Assembly (NCBI GenBank): GCA_002435785.1
Contig: DIUC01000049.1
Span: 1 to 55,436 of the forward strand
Direction: 5' to 3'
From: Saprospiraceae bacterium UBA6168
GTDB taxonomy: Bacteria > Bacteroidota > Bacteroidia > Chitinophagales > Saprospiraceae
Length of the DNA stretch: 55,436 nucleotides
Shown here in pieces: positions 16,746 to 24,928 of this stretch. How positions within the stretch are numbered: the stretch's first letter is position 1; each line of letters starts with the position of its first letter. The position numbers were made by a program, and so were the translations under genes. Below the pieces are notes generated by a model that saw only the letters and a program-made list of their open reading frames with translations, did not search any database and was not told the DNA's origin.

Positions 16746-17123
16746 TCACTCCAATTTCTCACGGGCCAACTGCTCGGAGTGTCCGCCCTTTCGGTTTTGC
16801 TCGGCCAGTGTCCAGTGGTCGGTGGCAGAGGTTTGCAGCCAGAGGGTGCCGGAGCGCCGGAAGACTTGGGCATTTAAGCCAAATTTTTCCAACAACATTT
16901 TTTCCAACTCGCTTACCGACATCTTGTCCTGAATATGCAAATCCCCCATTGCTTGGACACTGCGCACCTCGCCCAGCAACCGCTCGTTGTCCAATTGTTG
17001 GCGGGCAGGGGAGGCCTCGCCCTCCCGGTGGCTACCTTTGTAAAATTCGAGTTTTAAGGATGGGAACACTTGGCGAAATTCCGCTTGCAAGTCCTTGATT
17101 TTCTTATCATTGGTTATCAACAT
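16746..17123 (-). CDS. Conserved hypothetical protein with DHWTLAEQN motif
   Basis: 125 aa, no signal peptide or membrane helix. It starts LITNDKKIKDLQAEFRQVFP and carries MSVSELEKMLLEKFGLNAQVFRRSG in the middle and SATDHWTLAEQNRKGG near the end. I remember this combination from an uncharacterised family in Bacteroidota but know no function. The middle looks like an alpha/beta domain of about 70 residues. The gene is monocistronic, with a divergent lipoprotein pair upstream. Confidence 0.7.
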   Translation of the reverse strand: MLITNDKKIKDLQAEFRQVFPSLKLEFYKGSHREGEASPARQQLDNERLLGEVRSVQAMGDLHIQDKMSVSELEKMLLEKFGLNAQVFRRSGTLWLQTSATDHWTLAEQNRKGGHSEQLAREKLE

Positions 17124-17277
17124 GGCAAATTTGTTTGATGGTTGACGGGCAAGATAGCAGGAGTGACAATGCCATGCAGGTGAGAAAGGTCAAGGAAACA
17201 AATGATTTTGGTCAAACGGGGTCGGAATGCTTGTGGCAAAACCCTTAGTTTTGCCCTTGTCTTATTATCATCATTTT

Positions 17278-17556
17278 ATGAAAAAACAAGGAATACCCCT
17301 TTGCGTGTTTATGGCTGTTTTGGCCATTCTGGCTGCCTGCACAGAGCCACCACCCCCCACGTTGGCATACAAGGATAGGGAAATCGTGGACAGCCTTTTC
17401 CGAAAGCAAGTGGATTCGCTGAAGCCGCTGTACGATAGTGCCTGCGCCGCCCGATTTGACAGTGCCGTGCAATTTAAGACGGACTCCATGCTAAAGGTGC
17501 GCACCGCCCAAATCCAGAAGGCGCTGGAACGGCTGCGCCAAGAAACCAACCAATGA
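17278..17556 (+). CDS. Small predicted lipoprotein A
   Basis: 92 aa from ATG 17278; the longer frame upstream has no signal-peptide logic. A basic start and hydrophobic core end in a lipobox LAAC (Cys21). The mature part is a short Pro/Thr segment followed by one long amphipathic helix rich in Asp-Ser pairs (VDSLFRKQVDSL, later KTDSMLKVRTAQIQKALERL). It should be lipidated in the envelope; function unknown. Its TGA overlaps the ATG of the next lipoprotein (ATGA), so the two are probably translated together. Confidence 0.7.
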   Translation: MKKQGIPLCVFMAVLAILAACTEPPPPTLAYKDREIVDSLFRKQVDSLKPLYDSACAARFDSAVQFKTDSMLKVRTAQIQKALERLRQETNQ

Positions 17557-17888
17557 TGCCTCGAATGAAAAGAATTGACAGTCAGTTACTTATACTACTC
17601 GTAGCAACTATGCTGCTTTGTGGCTGCAACCGCAAACCAGCCAAAACCAAGGAGCAGGTAATGCAGGAAAGGCTTACCGAACGCATTGACCGCTGGAAAA
17701 CGGACATGGATAAAAAATGCAGGAAGGAGGTGGAGGATAAGGCCACAGTGCTCACAGATTCCACCATCATTGCCAACGCAAAACTGAACCGGGACACCTC
17801 CTTCCACAACCTGATTCCCGGTAGGCCGACCCGCCCTGACTACAAGCCGCCGATGGATTCGGTGCCCGTGGTGCCTATTTTGAAATAG
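17553..17888 (+). CDS. Small predicted lipoprotein B
   Basis: 111 aa from ATG 17553, which overlaps the previous stop; ATG 17565 is an alternative start. The signal peptide ends with lipobox LCGC. The mature region is a charged helix (QERLTERIDRWKTDMDKKCRKEVEDKA) followed by a Pro-rich tail ending in VPVVPILK. Like its neighbour it contains the short KTDM helix theme, so the two may be distant paralogues. Function unknown. Confidence 0.7.
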   Translation: MMPRMKRIDSQLLILLVATMLLCGCNRKPAKTKEQVMQERLTERIDRWKTDMDKKCRKEVEDKATVLTDSTIIANAKLNRDTSFHNLIPGRPTRPDYKPPMDSVPVVPILK

Positions 17889-17926
17889 CCTTTTAAGGAT
17901 TGTGTGGACGCTGGGCTTCCGCCTGC

Positions 17927-18583
17927 TCATTTGCCGAACTCCAATAACTTCTGCTGGAACTTAATGACCAATTGGGTGTAATGGCCAAGTGCTGTTGACC
18001 TGTTGAACACCTCCTCGAACATGCGCCGAATAGAAGTCCGCCCCGTAAAAAACGGGAATGGATGCCGCAGGGATTGAAGATTATGGTCAATCACATTGAT
18101 GCCCTCGTTGTTGGTTTTCTCGTCGGAAGTGTTGGCCCCGTTGAAGGCCACCAGATAGCCGCCTTCGAGCGTCAACGAATCGTCAATTTGCAGGTCGGGC
18201 CCTAAAAAAATCCCCTCCTTAATACCGTGTTTCAACATGGTGGCAGCCGTGTCCGGCATAAACAGGAGCTTGGAAAAATTGTAGTTTACCCGAAAAGCCT
18301 CCATCAGCCACAGGTTGTGGTTGCGGGTATCCTGCCTCGTTTTTTCGAGCATTTCCCCGAAGCGTTGGCGGTCTTTTTCCTTGGCGGAATTGGTTGCCAT
18401 CTTTTCCAAAGCTTCTATCTTCCGGGCATTGGTGCTGAGGCGGACGACCAAGGTGCCATTTTTCAATATGCTAATGGCTTCATCGGCAGTAATCGGTTTT
18501 GCTGCTGCGGCGGCGTCCTGTCCGTGGAGGGCAGTGCCAAAAAAAACAGTCAAAAAGCAGAGCAACATTGTTTGGTATTTCAT
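17927..18583 (-). CDS. Secreted hypothetical protein
   Basis: 218 aa from ATG 18583, giving a signal peptide that ends around LHGQ. The mature protein is mostly helical, with an NARKIEALEKMA segment and an EKDRQRFGEMLEKTRQDTRNHNLWLMEAF stretch. It then has a beta-like second half (FMPDTAATMLKHGIKEGIFLGPDLQIDDS). No known domain is recognised. It lies 18 bases behind the RluA-type gene on the same strand, so it is probably the third gene of that operon. Confidence 0.7.
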   Translation of the reverse strand: MKYQTMLLCFLTVFFGTALHGQDAAAAAKPITADEAISILKNGTLVVRLSTNARKIEALEKMATNSAKEKDRQRFGEMLEKTRQDTRNHNLWLMEAFRVNYNFSKLLFMPDTAATMLKHGIKEGIFLGPDLQIDDSLTLEGGYLVAFNGANTSDEKTNNEGINVIDHNLQSLRHPFPFFTGRTSIRRMFEEVFNRSTALGHYTQLVIKFQQKLLEFGK

Positions 18584-18600
18584 GGCTTTCGTAATACAAA

Positions 18601-19356
18601 TCATTGTTTTTCAGTTGTTTGAAGACAGCCGGATGCTTCAAACGCATTCCAGACCGCATCCGCTGGTAAGGCGGCGATGAGTTCTACCTGCTCGCCAGAC
18701 ACCGGATGCTGGAACCCCAGCTTCCAAGCATGAAGGTTGATGGAGCGGTCACGATTCCCTCGGCGGGCGCCGTACTTAACATCGCCCTTGATGGGACAGC
18801 CGATGGCAGCCAACTGCGCCCGAATCTGGTGGTGGCGTCCCGTGATGAGTTGCACTTCCAACAGGTGGTAATTGTCGCTGCTGCCGAGTACCCGGTAATT
18901 CATCTCGGAGAGGTCGCCGACTTCTCCATCTTCGGTGGTCGAAGACCGGTTTGCCTTCTCGTTTTTTTGTAAAAAATGGCGAAGCGTCCCCGCTTGCTCC
19001 TTCGGCAACTCTTTAACGACGGCGAGGTAGGTTTTACGTACTGTTCGCAGCTTGAATTGGTCGGTCAGCGAACCAACCATCGTTTTTGTCTTCGCAAACA
19101 CCACGACGCCCGTGGCGGGCCTATCGAGGCGGTGCACGAGGAAGAGCTTCGATTTGCAGTAGATTTCAGCTAATTGCAAGAGGGATTTGTCGCCGGTCTT
19201 GTCGGCCTGCACAGGCAGTCCCGCTGGCTTGTTGAAGGCGATGAACTGGTTGTTCTTCAGAATGACCCAATCACCAATGGGTGCATGGGCCGGCGCAACT
19301 TCTGGTAGTTCCGACGTATTGTTTTCGGTAGTCAATTCCTTATTTAAGTTCTTCAT
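18601..19356 (-). CDS. RluA-family pseudouridine synthase
   Basis: 251 aa from ATG 19356; a second ATG at 19377 would deepen the overlap with the upstream gene. The catalytic motif HRLDRPATG holds the essential Asp79. FNKPAGLPVQ, RKTYLAVV and the ITGRHHQIRAQLA motif complete the family. There is no S4 domain at the N-terminus, which separates it from RluC/RluD and suits RluA- or TruC-like enzymes. It converts a uridine of rRNA or tRNA to pseudouridine; the target cannot be told. The start overlaps the preceding small membrane protein by 17 bases. Confidence 0.93.
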   Translation of the reverse strand: MKNLNKELTTENNTSELPEVAPAHAPIGDWVILKNNQFIAFNKPAGLPVQADKTGDKSLLQLAEIYCKSKLFLVHRLDRPATGVVVFAKTKTMVGSLTDQFKLRTVRKTYLAVVKELPKEQAGTLRHFLQKNEKANRSSTTEDGEVGDLSEMNYRVLGSSDNYHLLEVQLITGRHHQIRAQLAAIGCPIKGDVKYGARRGNRDRSINLHAWKLGFQHPVSGEQVELIAALPADAVWNAFEASGCLQTTEKQ

Positions 19357-19531
19357 AATCAATGAATTCGCCTTCATTTTTCACTTTATCGGGAGTGGCG
19401 TTCCGCTCCTTTTCGTGCTGCTGTCCCGACTCCATAAATTCACGGCGCCGCCCTTCCTTCAACTTCTCCTTCATCTGGAAATACCGATAGACGATATAAC
19501 CGATGAGGCCCCAAAACAATAATTTAATCAT
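19340..19531 (-). CDS. Small membrane protein, DUF4834-like
   Basis: 63 aa: one membrane helix at residues 2-18 (IKLLFWGLIGYIVYRYF) followed by a highly charged tail (KEKLKEGRRREFMESGQQHEKER). This layout recalls the DUF4834 family of Bacteroidota, of unknown function. It is the first gene of an apparent operon with the RluA-type gene and a secreted protein, and its stop overlaps the next start. Confidence 0.7.
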   Translation of the reverse strand: MIKLLFWGLIGYIVYRYFQMKEKLKEGRRREFMESGQQHEKERNATPDKVKNEGEFIDYEELK

Positions 19532-19548
19532 GGTTGACTGATTTTGTA

Positions 19549-19556
19549 CAAAGGTA
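19549..19556 (-). promoter_or_regulatory. Candidate -7 box for the RluA operon
   Basis: The minus strand reads TACCTTTG, a perfect TAnnTTTG, 18 bases ahead of the ATG at 19531. No TTG lies at the expected distance. The rest of the 213-base gap to 19745 shows nothing clear. Confidence 0.4.
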
Positions 19557-19744
19557 AGTCTACTCTACAAACCCTCGTAAGCGAAGCGAACAAAAAGTGA
19601 AAATGCCCGCCTTTTGAGCAGCTTTGGGCCGAAGGCCAGAAAAAGATTTTAAACAAAAGCATTTTGGCACTCGTTTCTATGCTCAAATACCATTAATTTT
19701 AGCCGTTCAAAACACCTCCATGTTCAAATAAGATACAGTCTGCC

Positions 19745-20539
19745 ATGAGAATCGAGAAATACAGCCTGCTATTTTTGATGTTTGCCTTTTCCTGCGCCCT
19801 TTCTGCACAGGAAACCATCCAGCCCAAGCAACTGGAAGACCCCTCCAAGGGAATCATCTATAACAAGGAGTTCGCCATGAATTTCAGGTTGCACACCCAC
19901 GGCCTGTCCTTTGGTGCCAACGTTGGCACGCTCCAGACCTACTATCGTACTAAATACTGGCACATCGAGGTGGGAGAACTTAAACATGCCAAGGAGTACC
20001 GGCAAAGTTGGGATGCCCCCAGTTCCCTCAACGGGCGAGTTTCAAAAGCTTTTAAATATGGCAAGCAAAACAACCTTTTCGTGCTGCGTGGTGGTATGGG
20101 CGCCAAGCGCTATTTCTCCGAAAAAGCAAAACATAAAGGCGTGGCCGTCGGCATTTCCTACGAGGGCGGCGCCACGCTCGGCATCTTGAAGCCTTACTAC
20201 CTCGAACTCCAAGCTGGCGACGGCAACCTGACCTATTCCACCCGTTACACCGAAGACACCGCCAATCGCTTTCTCGACATCACCAAGATTCACGGCGCAT
20301 CCAACTGGGCCAAGGGCCTCGGGCACCTATCCCTAATGCCCGGCGCACATGCCCGGTTTTCCGTTCATTTCGACTGGGGAGCTTTCGACGAGTACGTAAA
20401 ATCCTTTGAGGGCGGTATCATGGTGGATGCCTTTGCCCGCAAGGCACCTATCATGGTGGAGCTGCCCAATGGCAATGTGGAAAACAACTTCCTCTTCCTC
20501 AACCTTTTCCTAAATTTGCAGTTCGGGAAGCGTTGGTAA
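19745..20539 (+). CDS. Predicted outer-membrane beta-barrel protein
   Basis: 264 aa. A signal peptide ends at ALSAQ. The mature protein alternates short amphipathic strands with turns (NFRLHTHGLSFGANVGT, YWHIEVGELKH, NNLFVLRGGMGAKRYFSE) and finishes with FLNLFLNLQFGKRW, an aromatic C-terminus common in barrels. I recall the family as widespread and uncharacterised in Bacteroidota. A barrel of about 10-12 strands is inference. An inverted heptamer array follows immediately behind its stop codon. Confidence 0.75.
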   Translation: MRIEKYSLLFLMFAFSCALSAQETIQPKQLEDPSKGIIYNKEFAMNFRLHTHGLSFGANVGTLQTYYRTKYWHIEVGELKHAKEYRQSWDAPSSLNGRVSKAFKYGKQNNLFVLRGGMGAKRYFSEKAKHKGVAVGISYEGGATLGILKPYYLELQAGDGNLTYSTRYTEDTANRFLDITKIHGASNWAKGLGHLSLMPGAHARFSVHFDWGAFDEYVKSFEGGIMVDAFARKAPIMVELPNGNVENNFLFLNLFLNLQFGKRW

Positions 20540-20599
20540 TTAGAAATTAGGAATTAGGAATTGGCCTGAAACCTAATTCCCAATTCCCAATTCCCAATT
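20538..20599. repeat. Inverted heptamer array AATTAGG / CCCAATT
   Basis: Three units of AATTAGA/AATTAGG and a partial fourth are followed, after a short spacer, by CCTAATT and three CCCAATT units. The two halves are near-complementary and can form a stem of about 27 bp. It begins at the stop codon of the barrel gene and ends 6 bases before lipA. Confidence 0.85.
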
Positions 20600-20605
20600 T
20601 CTAAC

Positions 20606-21478
20606 ATGATAGAACTTCCAATCGCAGAACCTGCCGAACCACGCCGCCGCAAGCCTGACTGGCTGCGGGTAAAGCTTCCCATCGGAGAGAAATTCAAGCA
20701 CGTGCGCAACCTCGTGGATACCTACGGCCTCCACACCATTTGCCAGAGCGGCAACTGTCCCAACATGGGCGAGTGCTGGGGCGAGGGCACGGCCACTTTC
20801 ATGATTTTGGGCAATACCTGCACCCGCTCCTGCTCCTTTTGCGCAGTGAAAACAGGCCGTCCGCCAGAATACGATACCGACGAGCCACGCCGGGTAGCCG
20901 AGGCCATCATGCTCATGCAGGTCAAACATGCCGTCATCACCTCCGTGAACCGGGACGAACTCGCCGACCGGGGTGCCGAAATATGGCACCAGACCGTGCG
21001 CATGGTCAAGGAAATGTCGCCGACTACCACCATCGAAACGCTGATACCCGACACCAAGGCCAACTGGGAGGCGCTGGAACGTATGATTTCACCTGGCCAA
21101 GAAGTCGTCAGCCACAACATGGAGACCGTCGAGCGGCTCTACCGCAAGGTTCGCCCGCAGGCCAAGTATAGTCGCAGTTTGGAGCAAATCAAGCGGACGA
21201 AGGAGTACGGCAAGCGCACCAAGTCCGGCGTGATGGTCGGCCTCGGCGAAACCCGCGATGAGATGCTGCAAATCATGGATAACCTTCGGGAACATGGCTG
21301 CGACGTGCTTACCATCGGCCAGTACCTCCAACCCACCAAGATGCACCTCGAAGTGGCCGAGTACGTACACCCAGACCAGTTTGCCGAGTACAAGGAGGCG
21401 GGGATGAAGCTGGGTTTCGCATTTGTGGAGAGCGGGCCGCTGGTGCGGTCAAGCTATCATGCGGAGCGGCATTTGTAA
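20606..21478 (+). CDS. lipA: Lipoyl synthase
   Basis: 290 aa, the standard length. The auxiliary cluster cysteines are at 46, 51 and 57 (CQSGNCPNMGECW). The radical-SAM CxxxCxxC is at 72, 76 and 79 (TCTRSCSFC). The C-terminus has the family's GPLVRSSYHA. LipA inserts two sulfur atoms into protein-bound octanoyl groups, completing the lipoyl cofactor of 2-oxoacid dehydrogenases and glycine cleavage. lipB is not adjacent. The ATG directly follows the inverted heptamer array, so its leader is largely that repeat unless it is co-transcribed with the barrel gene. Confidence 0.97.
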   Translation: MIELPIAEPAEPRRRKPDWLRVKLPIGEKFKHVRNLVDTYGLHTICQSGNCPNMGECWGEGTATFMILGNTCTRSCSFCAVKTGRPPEYDTDEPRRVAEAIMLMQVKHAVITSVNRDELADRGAEIWHQTVRMVKEMSPTTTIETLIPDTKANWEALERMISPGQEVVSHNMETVERLYRKVRPQAKYSRSLEQIKRTKEYGKRTKSGVMVGLGETRDEMLQIMDNLREHGCDVLTIGQYLQPTKMHLEVAEYVHPDQFAEYKEAGMKLGFAFVESGPLVRSSYHAERHL

Positions 21479-21514
21479 CACGGACTGCCAGCCCGTGTTA
21501 CGCTACAGTCCGTG
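21477..21514 (+). other. Two alternative hairpins after lipA
   Basis: CACGGACTG (21479-21487) pairs perfectly with CAGTCCGTG (21506-21514). Alternatively AACACGG (21477-21483) pairs with CCGTGTT (21493-21499). Both cannot form at once. A short T-rich stretch follows, so one of them may terminate lipA. Confidence 0.55.
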
Positions 21515-21519
21515 CTTTC

Positions 21520-21550
21520 TTGCAACTTTCATTTGTTCAAACTATTTTTG
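21520..21550 (+). promoter_or_regulatory. Promoter of the Uma2 gene
   Basis: TTG (21520-21522), a 20-bp spacer and TATTTTTG (21543-21550) match the consensus exactly. Transcription should begin near 21557, which excludes the TTG at 21520 as a start codon. Confidence 0.75.
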
Positions 21551-21564
21551 AGAAAAAATCTGCC

Positions 21565-22131
21565 ATGCTTGTAGCAACCAAAGGCCTGACATATCAAGTG
21601 TTTAAAAAAATGGAGTTCGATGACAACGATACTTCATGGTACGAACTTATAAATGGTGAACTCGTGAGAAAGCAATCCCCCACCATCCGACACCAGAATA
21701 TTTCTGGCAATATCTATTTCCGACTGAGGCTTTTTGTTGAGAAAAAATCGCTTGGTAAAGTTCTGAGTGCACCCCTCGACACCGTACTTGACGATGGCAA
21801 CGCCTATCACCCCGATGTGCTTTTTGTCAGCAAAGACCGCTATCATATCCTCGATGAGAAGGAGGAAGTCGTGATTGGAGCACCCGATTTGGTGGTGGAG
21901 ATTTTGTCAAAAGGGACGGCCATCTACGACCGAGGCGAGAAGAAGGATATTTATGAAAAATATGGCGTCCGGGAGTATTGGCTCGTTGACCCCAAGAGCA
22001 AGACCGTAGAAGTATATGCCTTTGAAAAAGAACGGTTCAAGCTCAAGCAGTATGCCGAGGAAACAGGCACAATCAAGTCCAGTGTTTTGAAAGGATTTAA
22101 AATCGAATTGGAGAAGATATTTGAGGAATAA
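21565..22131 (+). CDS. Uma2-family (DUF820) nuclease-fold protein
   Basis: 188 aa from ATG 21565, supported by the promoter just upstream. The PD-(D/E)XK core is visible: YELINGELV, YHPDVLFV, then GAPDLVVEILSKGT with the Asp and the Glu of the active site. The family signature DRGEKKDIYEKYGVREYWLVDP follows. These proteins are abundant in cyanobacteria and some Bacteroidota, often in many copies per genome, and their target is unknown. The predicted leader is only about 8 bases. It has no partner gene, so it is not an obvious restriction or toxin module. Confidence 0.88.
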   Translation: MLVATKGLTYQVFKKMEFDDNDTSWYELINGELVRKQSPTIRHQNISGNIYFRLRLFVEKKSLGKVLSAPLDTVLDDGNAYHPDVLFVSKDRYHILDEKEEVVIGAPDLVVEILSKGTAIYDRGEKKDIYEKYGVREYWLVDPKSKTVEVYAFEKERFKLKQYAEETGTIKSSVLKGFKIELEKIFEE

Positions 22132-22224
22132 TCCGTTTCAATCCGCAGCATCCCCCCAATCCGTGTTCCCATCCTCCTCGCGAGCATCGCATACCCAAAA
22201 CCCATTTCCTGCGTTTACCCTTCC

Positions 22225-24072
22225 ATGTGTTTTTTCAAAAAAATTGCGAAGCAAAACCTACCACGCCAAGCAGCTTGGTTGGCAGCAGCATTTGTTTTTT
22301 TTTTGGTGAAAACAAGCGCCCAATCCCCCACTTACCTTCGCCTGATTCCGCTTGACAAGGACAGTGTTTTTATCAAAAAAAAACTAAAATACCAGACTAA
22401 ATTCAGCGATACGACACTGGTTTTCAGCGAATTAAAAAACATCACCGCTCAACTCCACGCCGCCGCTTACCTCGAAGCCTCCATTGACAGCACCCATCGG
22501 CAAGACAGCACCCTGACCGCATGGCTGCACGTCGGACCAGCCTACGAGTGGGCCAGCATCTCCAACGGCAACGTGGACAAGGACTTCCTCGACCGCAGCG
22601 GCTTCCGGCCCAAACTTTATGCTGGCAAGCCACTCCTTTTCACCGACATCCTGAAAATGCAGGAACGCCTCCTCGAACAGGCCGAGAACAACGGCTTCCC
22701 TTTTGCCCGTGTTTGGATTGATAGTTTAAGCTGGGGCTCCCCCAATCTGAAATCTGGAATCTTAAATCTGGAATCTGAAATCAAGACTACCCAAGTTGAA
22801 GCAAAGCTGTTTCTGGACAAAGGCTCCCTCGTCCTCTTTGACAGCTTGAACTTGGAAGGCGACGCAAAAATCTCGAAAAACTACTTGCGCCAGTACCTCG
22901 GCATCCACGAGGGTGAGCCGTACAGCCGCCAGCGGGTGCTGAAAATCCGGCAGCGGGTGCGGGAGCTTCCATTTTTACAAGAGAAAAAAAACGCCATCGT
23001 TACGTTTCGGGACGGCGCGGCCAACCTCCAGCTTTTCCTCGAAAAAAAGAAGGCCAGCCGCTTCGATTTCCTGCTCGGTGTACTGCCAGACAATGGCCGA
23101 CCGGAGCAAAAGCTCTTGATAACTGGCACTTTCAACGCCGAGTTCCAGAACCAGTTCGGCCTCGGCGAGCGCATCTACGCCTCCTTCGAGCGGCTGCGGC
23201 CACAGACCCAGCGGCTGGAGGTGGCCTTCACGTATCCATACATGTTGCAGCTGCCCTTCGGCGTGGACCTCAAGTTCAACCAATACCGCCGGGACAGCAC
23301 TTATACCGATGTCATCGGGGAGTTTGGGGTGCAGTACCTGTTCGAGGGCGGCAATTACCTAAAGGCCTTCTGGAACACGACTGGCTCCAACCTGATTGCG
23401 GTGGACACGGCGGCCATCCGGCAGGGGCGGTTTCCCCGGCAGCTTGACGTGCGCAACCGGGCATTCGGCCTGGAGGCCAACTGGCAGTCGCTCGACTACC
23501 GCTTCAACCCCAGACGGGGTTGGGTGGTGGTGGCCAAGGGCAGTGCAGGCACTCGGAAAATCGAACGGAATCAGGCCATACTGAAGGTGTCGGAGAGCTT
23601 TTACGACACACTGCCGGGACGCAGCTTCCGGTTCTTGGCGGAGGGCCGGTTGGAGCGGTACTTCCCGCTGTTGGAGCGCAGCGCCGTGAAGCTGGCGGCC
23701 CGCAGCGGCGCTATTTTTTCGGAGAAAAAAGTTTATCAAAATGAGCAGTACCGAATCGGCGGCAACCGGCTGTTGCGGGGCTTCGACGAGGAGAGCGTCT
23801 TTGCGACGTTGTATGCTGTTTTTACCCTAGAATACCGCCTGCTCATTGGGCGAAACTCCTATTTCTACGGCTTTGGCGACTATGGCTACGTGGAGGACAA
23901 GCGCATTGGGCAGCCTGACAGCTTCGACAACCCGCTCGGGTTTGGCGGTGGCTTGACGTTCGAGACGACGGCGGGGGTGTTCGGTATCAGTCTGGCAGTG
24001 GGCAAAACCAAAGGCATTCCTTTGGATTTCCGGAACCCGAAAGTGCATTTTGGCTATATAAGCGTGTTTTAG
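22225..24072 (+). CDS. BamA/TamA-like Omp85 outer-membrane protein
   Basis: 615 aa. A signal peptide ends near LVKTSAQ. The N-terminal half has POTRA-like segments (about residues 35-255), and the C-terminal half is a 16-strand-type barrel domain. It includes the Omp85 loop motif RIGGNRLLRGFDEES, where the Arg-Gly-Phe normally contacts the barrel interior. It is shorter than BamA, so a TamA-like or Bacteroidota-specific insertase or transport role is more likely. The last residue is Phe, as expected for barrels. A heptamer DNA repeat is embedded in frame at residues 174-185. Confidence 0.88.
   Translation: MCFFKKIAKQNLPRQAAWLAAAFVFFLVKTSAQSPTYLRLIPLDKDSVFIKKKLKYQTKFSDTTLVFSELKNITAQLHAAAYLEASIDSTHRQDSTLTAWLHVGPAYEWASISNGNVDKDFLDRSGFRPKLYAGKPLLFTDILKMQERLLEQAENNGFPFARVWIDSLSWGSPNLKSGILNLESEIKTTQVEAKLFLDKGSLVLFDSLNLEGDAKISKNYLRQYLGIHEGEPYSRQRVLKIRQRVRELPFLQEKKNAIVTFRDGAANLQLFLEKKKASRFDFLLGVLPDNGRPEQKLLITGTFNAEFQNQFGLGERIYASFERLRPQTQRLEVAFTYPYMLQLPFGVDLKFNQYRRDSTYTDVIGEFGVQYLFEGGNYLKAFWNTTGSNLIAVDTAAIRQGRFPRQLDVRNRAFGLEANWQSLDYRFNPRRGWVVVAKGSAGTRKIERNQAILKVSESFYDTLPGRSFRFLAEGRLERYFPLLERSAVKLAARSGAIFSEKKVYQNEQYRIGGNRLLRGFDEESVFATLYAVFTLEYRLLIGRNSYFYGFGDYGYVEDKRIGQPDSFDNPLGFGGGLTFETTAGVFGISLAVGKTKGIPLDFRNPKVHFGYISVF
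22744..22778 (+). repeat. Heptamer repeat (AATCTGR)x5 inside a coding sequence
   Basis: Five 7-bp units (AATCTGA, AATCTGG, AATCTTA, AATCTGG, AATCTGA) are translated within the Omp85 protein. Three units equal seven codons, so the peptide itself has a seven-residue period (NLKSGIL, NLESEIK). Confidence 0.85.
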
Positions 24073-24077
24073 GAAGA

Positions 24078-24105
24078 GGGATGAGGAGCGAGGGATGAGG
24101 GATGA
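24078..24105. repeat. Heptamer repeat (GGGATGA)x4
   Basis: Four units, one degenerate (GGAGCGA), fill the 39-base gap between two convergent genes. It is the reverse complement of the TCATCCC repeat in the T9SS array. Confidence 0.8.
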
Positions 24106-24111
24106 ATTGGG

Positions 24112-24801
24112 TCAGTCGTCGTTTTTCTTCCTTAAATCCAGGTTTTGAAAGCACATAACCTGCCACTGTGGTCTTTTCCGTGTTTCAAAAAGTTGGTACA
24201 TCAGCCCCGTGTCAAACCGCAACGTGGGCGTAACGGCGTAGCCGATACCGACGTACACCCGGTCCCGGTCAAAGACAGGTGCTTTCGCATTGACGAAAAG
24301 CTCGTTGTAGGTGGAAAGATAGACCGTTCCTTTGGTCATTTCGGGCTTGTTGAGGCAGAGCTGAGCCCACACCATGTACCGAAACCTCGCCCGGAAGCCA
24401 GCATGCACGAACCGCTCCTCCAGCCGATAGCGGTGCATAAGATAGGTCCTGCCAAAGCGCTGCCGGGTGATGAACTGCTGGTAGAAGCGGTTTTCATCAC
24501 TGTATATTTTTGTATCCGTTCCAGTTAGGTAGTTTGCCGTGCGGAAAAAACCGTAGCCCATGCCCAGTTGCGAGTTTGCCGCAGGCAAATCGTAAAGTAG
24601 GGCCGTGCGCACGAATGCCTGTTCCAAGTCGCCCACGAAATTGTAGTTGCGGTGCTGCCCCTCCAACCAGATGCTCCACCGGGGGGCCACCCGGTAGCTG
24701 CCGAGGTAGGCAAACCAATTGCCGAGGTCAGTGTCCTGCGAGCGGAGTGGGAGGGAGGAAAGGAGCAAGAGGACGGGTATAAGTATTCTTAAATAGCGCA
24801 T
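24112..24801 (-). CDS. DUF2490-type outer-membrane protein
   Basis: 229 aa from ATG 24801 (MRYLRILI), opening a signal peptide that ends near LRSQD. The mature start DTDLGNWFAYLGSYRVAPRWSIWLEGQHRNYN is the DUF2490 hallmark. Family landmarks follow (FYQQFITRQRFGRTYLMHRYRLEERF, and FDRDRVYVGIGYAVTP). It is predicted to be a beta-barrel in the outer membrane with unknown cargo. It stands alone and converges with the Omp85 gene, with only heptamer repeats between them. Confidence 0.88.
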   Translation of the reverse strand: MRYLRILIPVLLLLSSLPLRSQDTDLGNWFAYLGSYRVAPRWSIWLEGQHRNYNFVGDLEQAFVRTALLYDLPAANSQLGMGYGFFRTANYLTGTDTKIYSDENRFYQQFITRQRFGRTYLMHRYRLEERFVHAGFRARFRYMVWAQLCLNKPEMTKGTVYLSTYNELFVNAKAPVFDRDRVYVGIGYAVTPTLRFDTGLMYQLFETRKRPQWQVMCFQNLDLRKKNDD

Positions 24802-24928
24802 GTTGTTCAATCTTTGAAACCTGCCGGGTTGATGTTTGGCTGAATTTGGCCGCAATATTACTGCAAGTCGTTTTGCGGGTAGGTGGTTTTTGTAGATTAC
24901 TGTTTATTTGCTCCAAAATTCAAAAGGT

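Noticed and set aside
20538..20599. CRISPR array
   Set aside because: The repeat units are 7 bp without unique spacers and there are no cas genes; they are simple tandem repeats.
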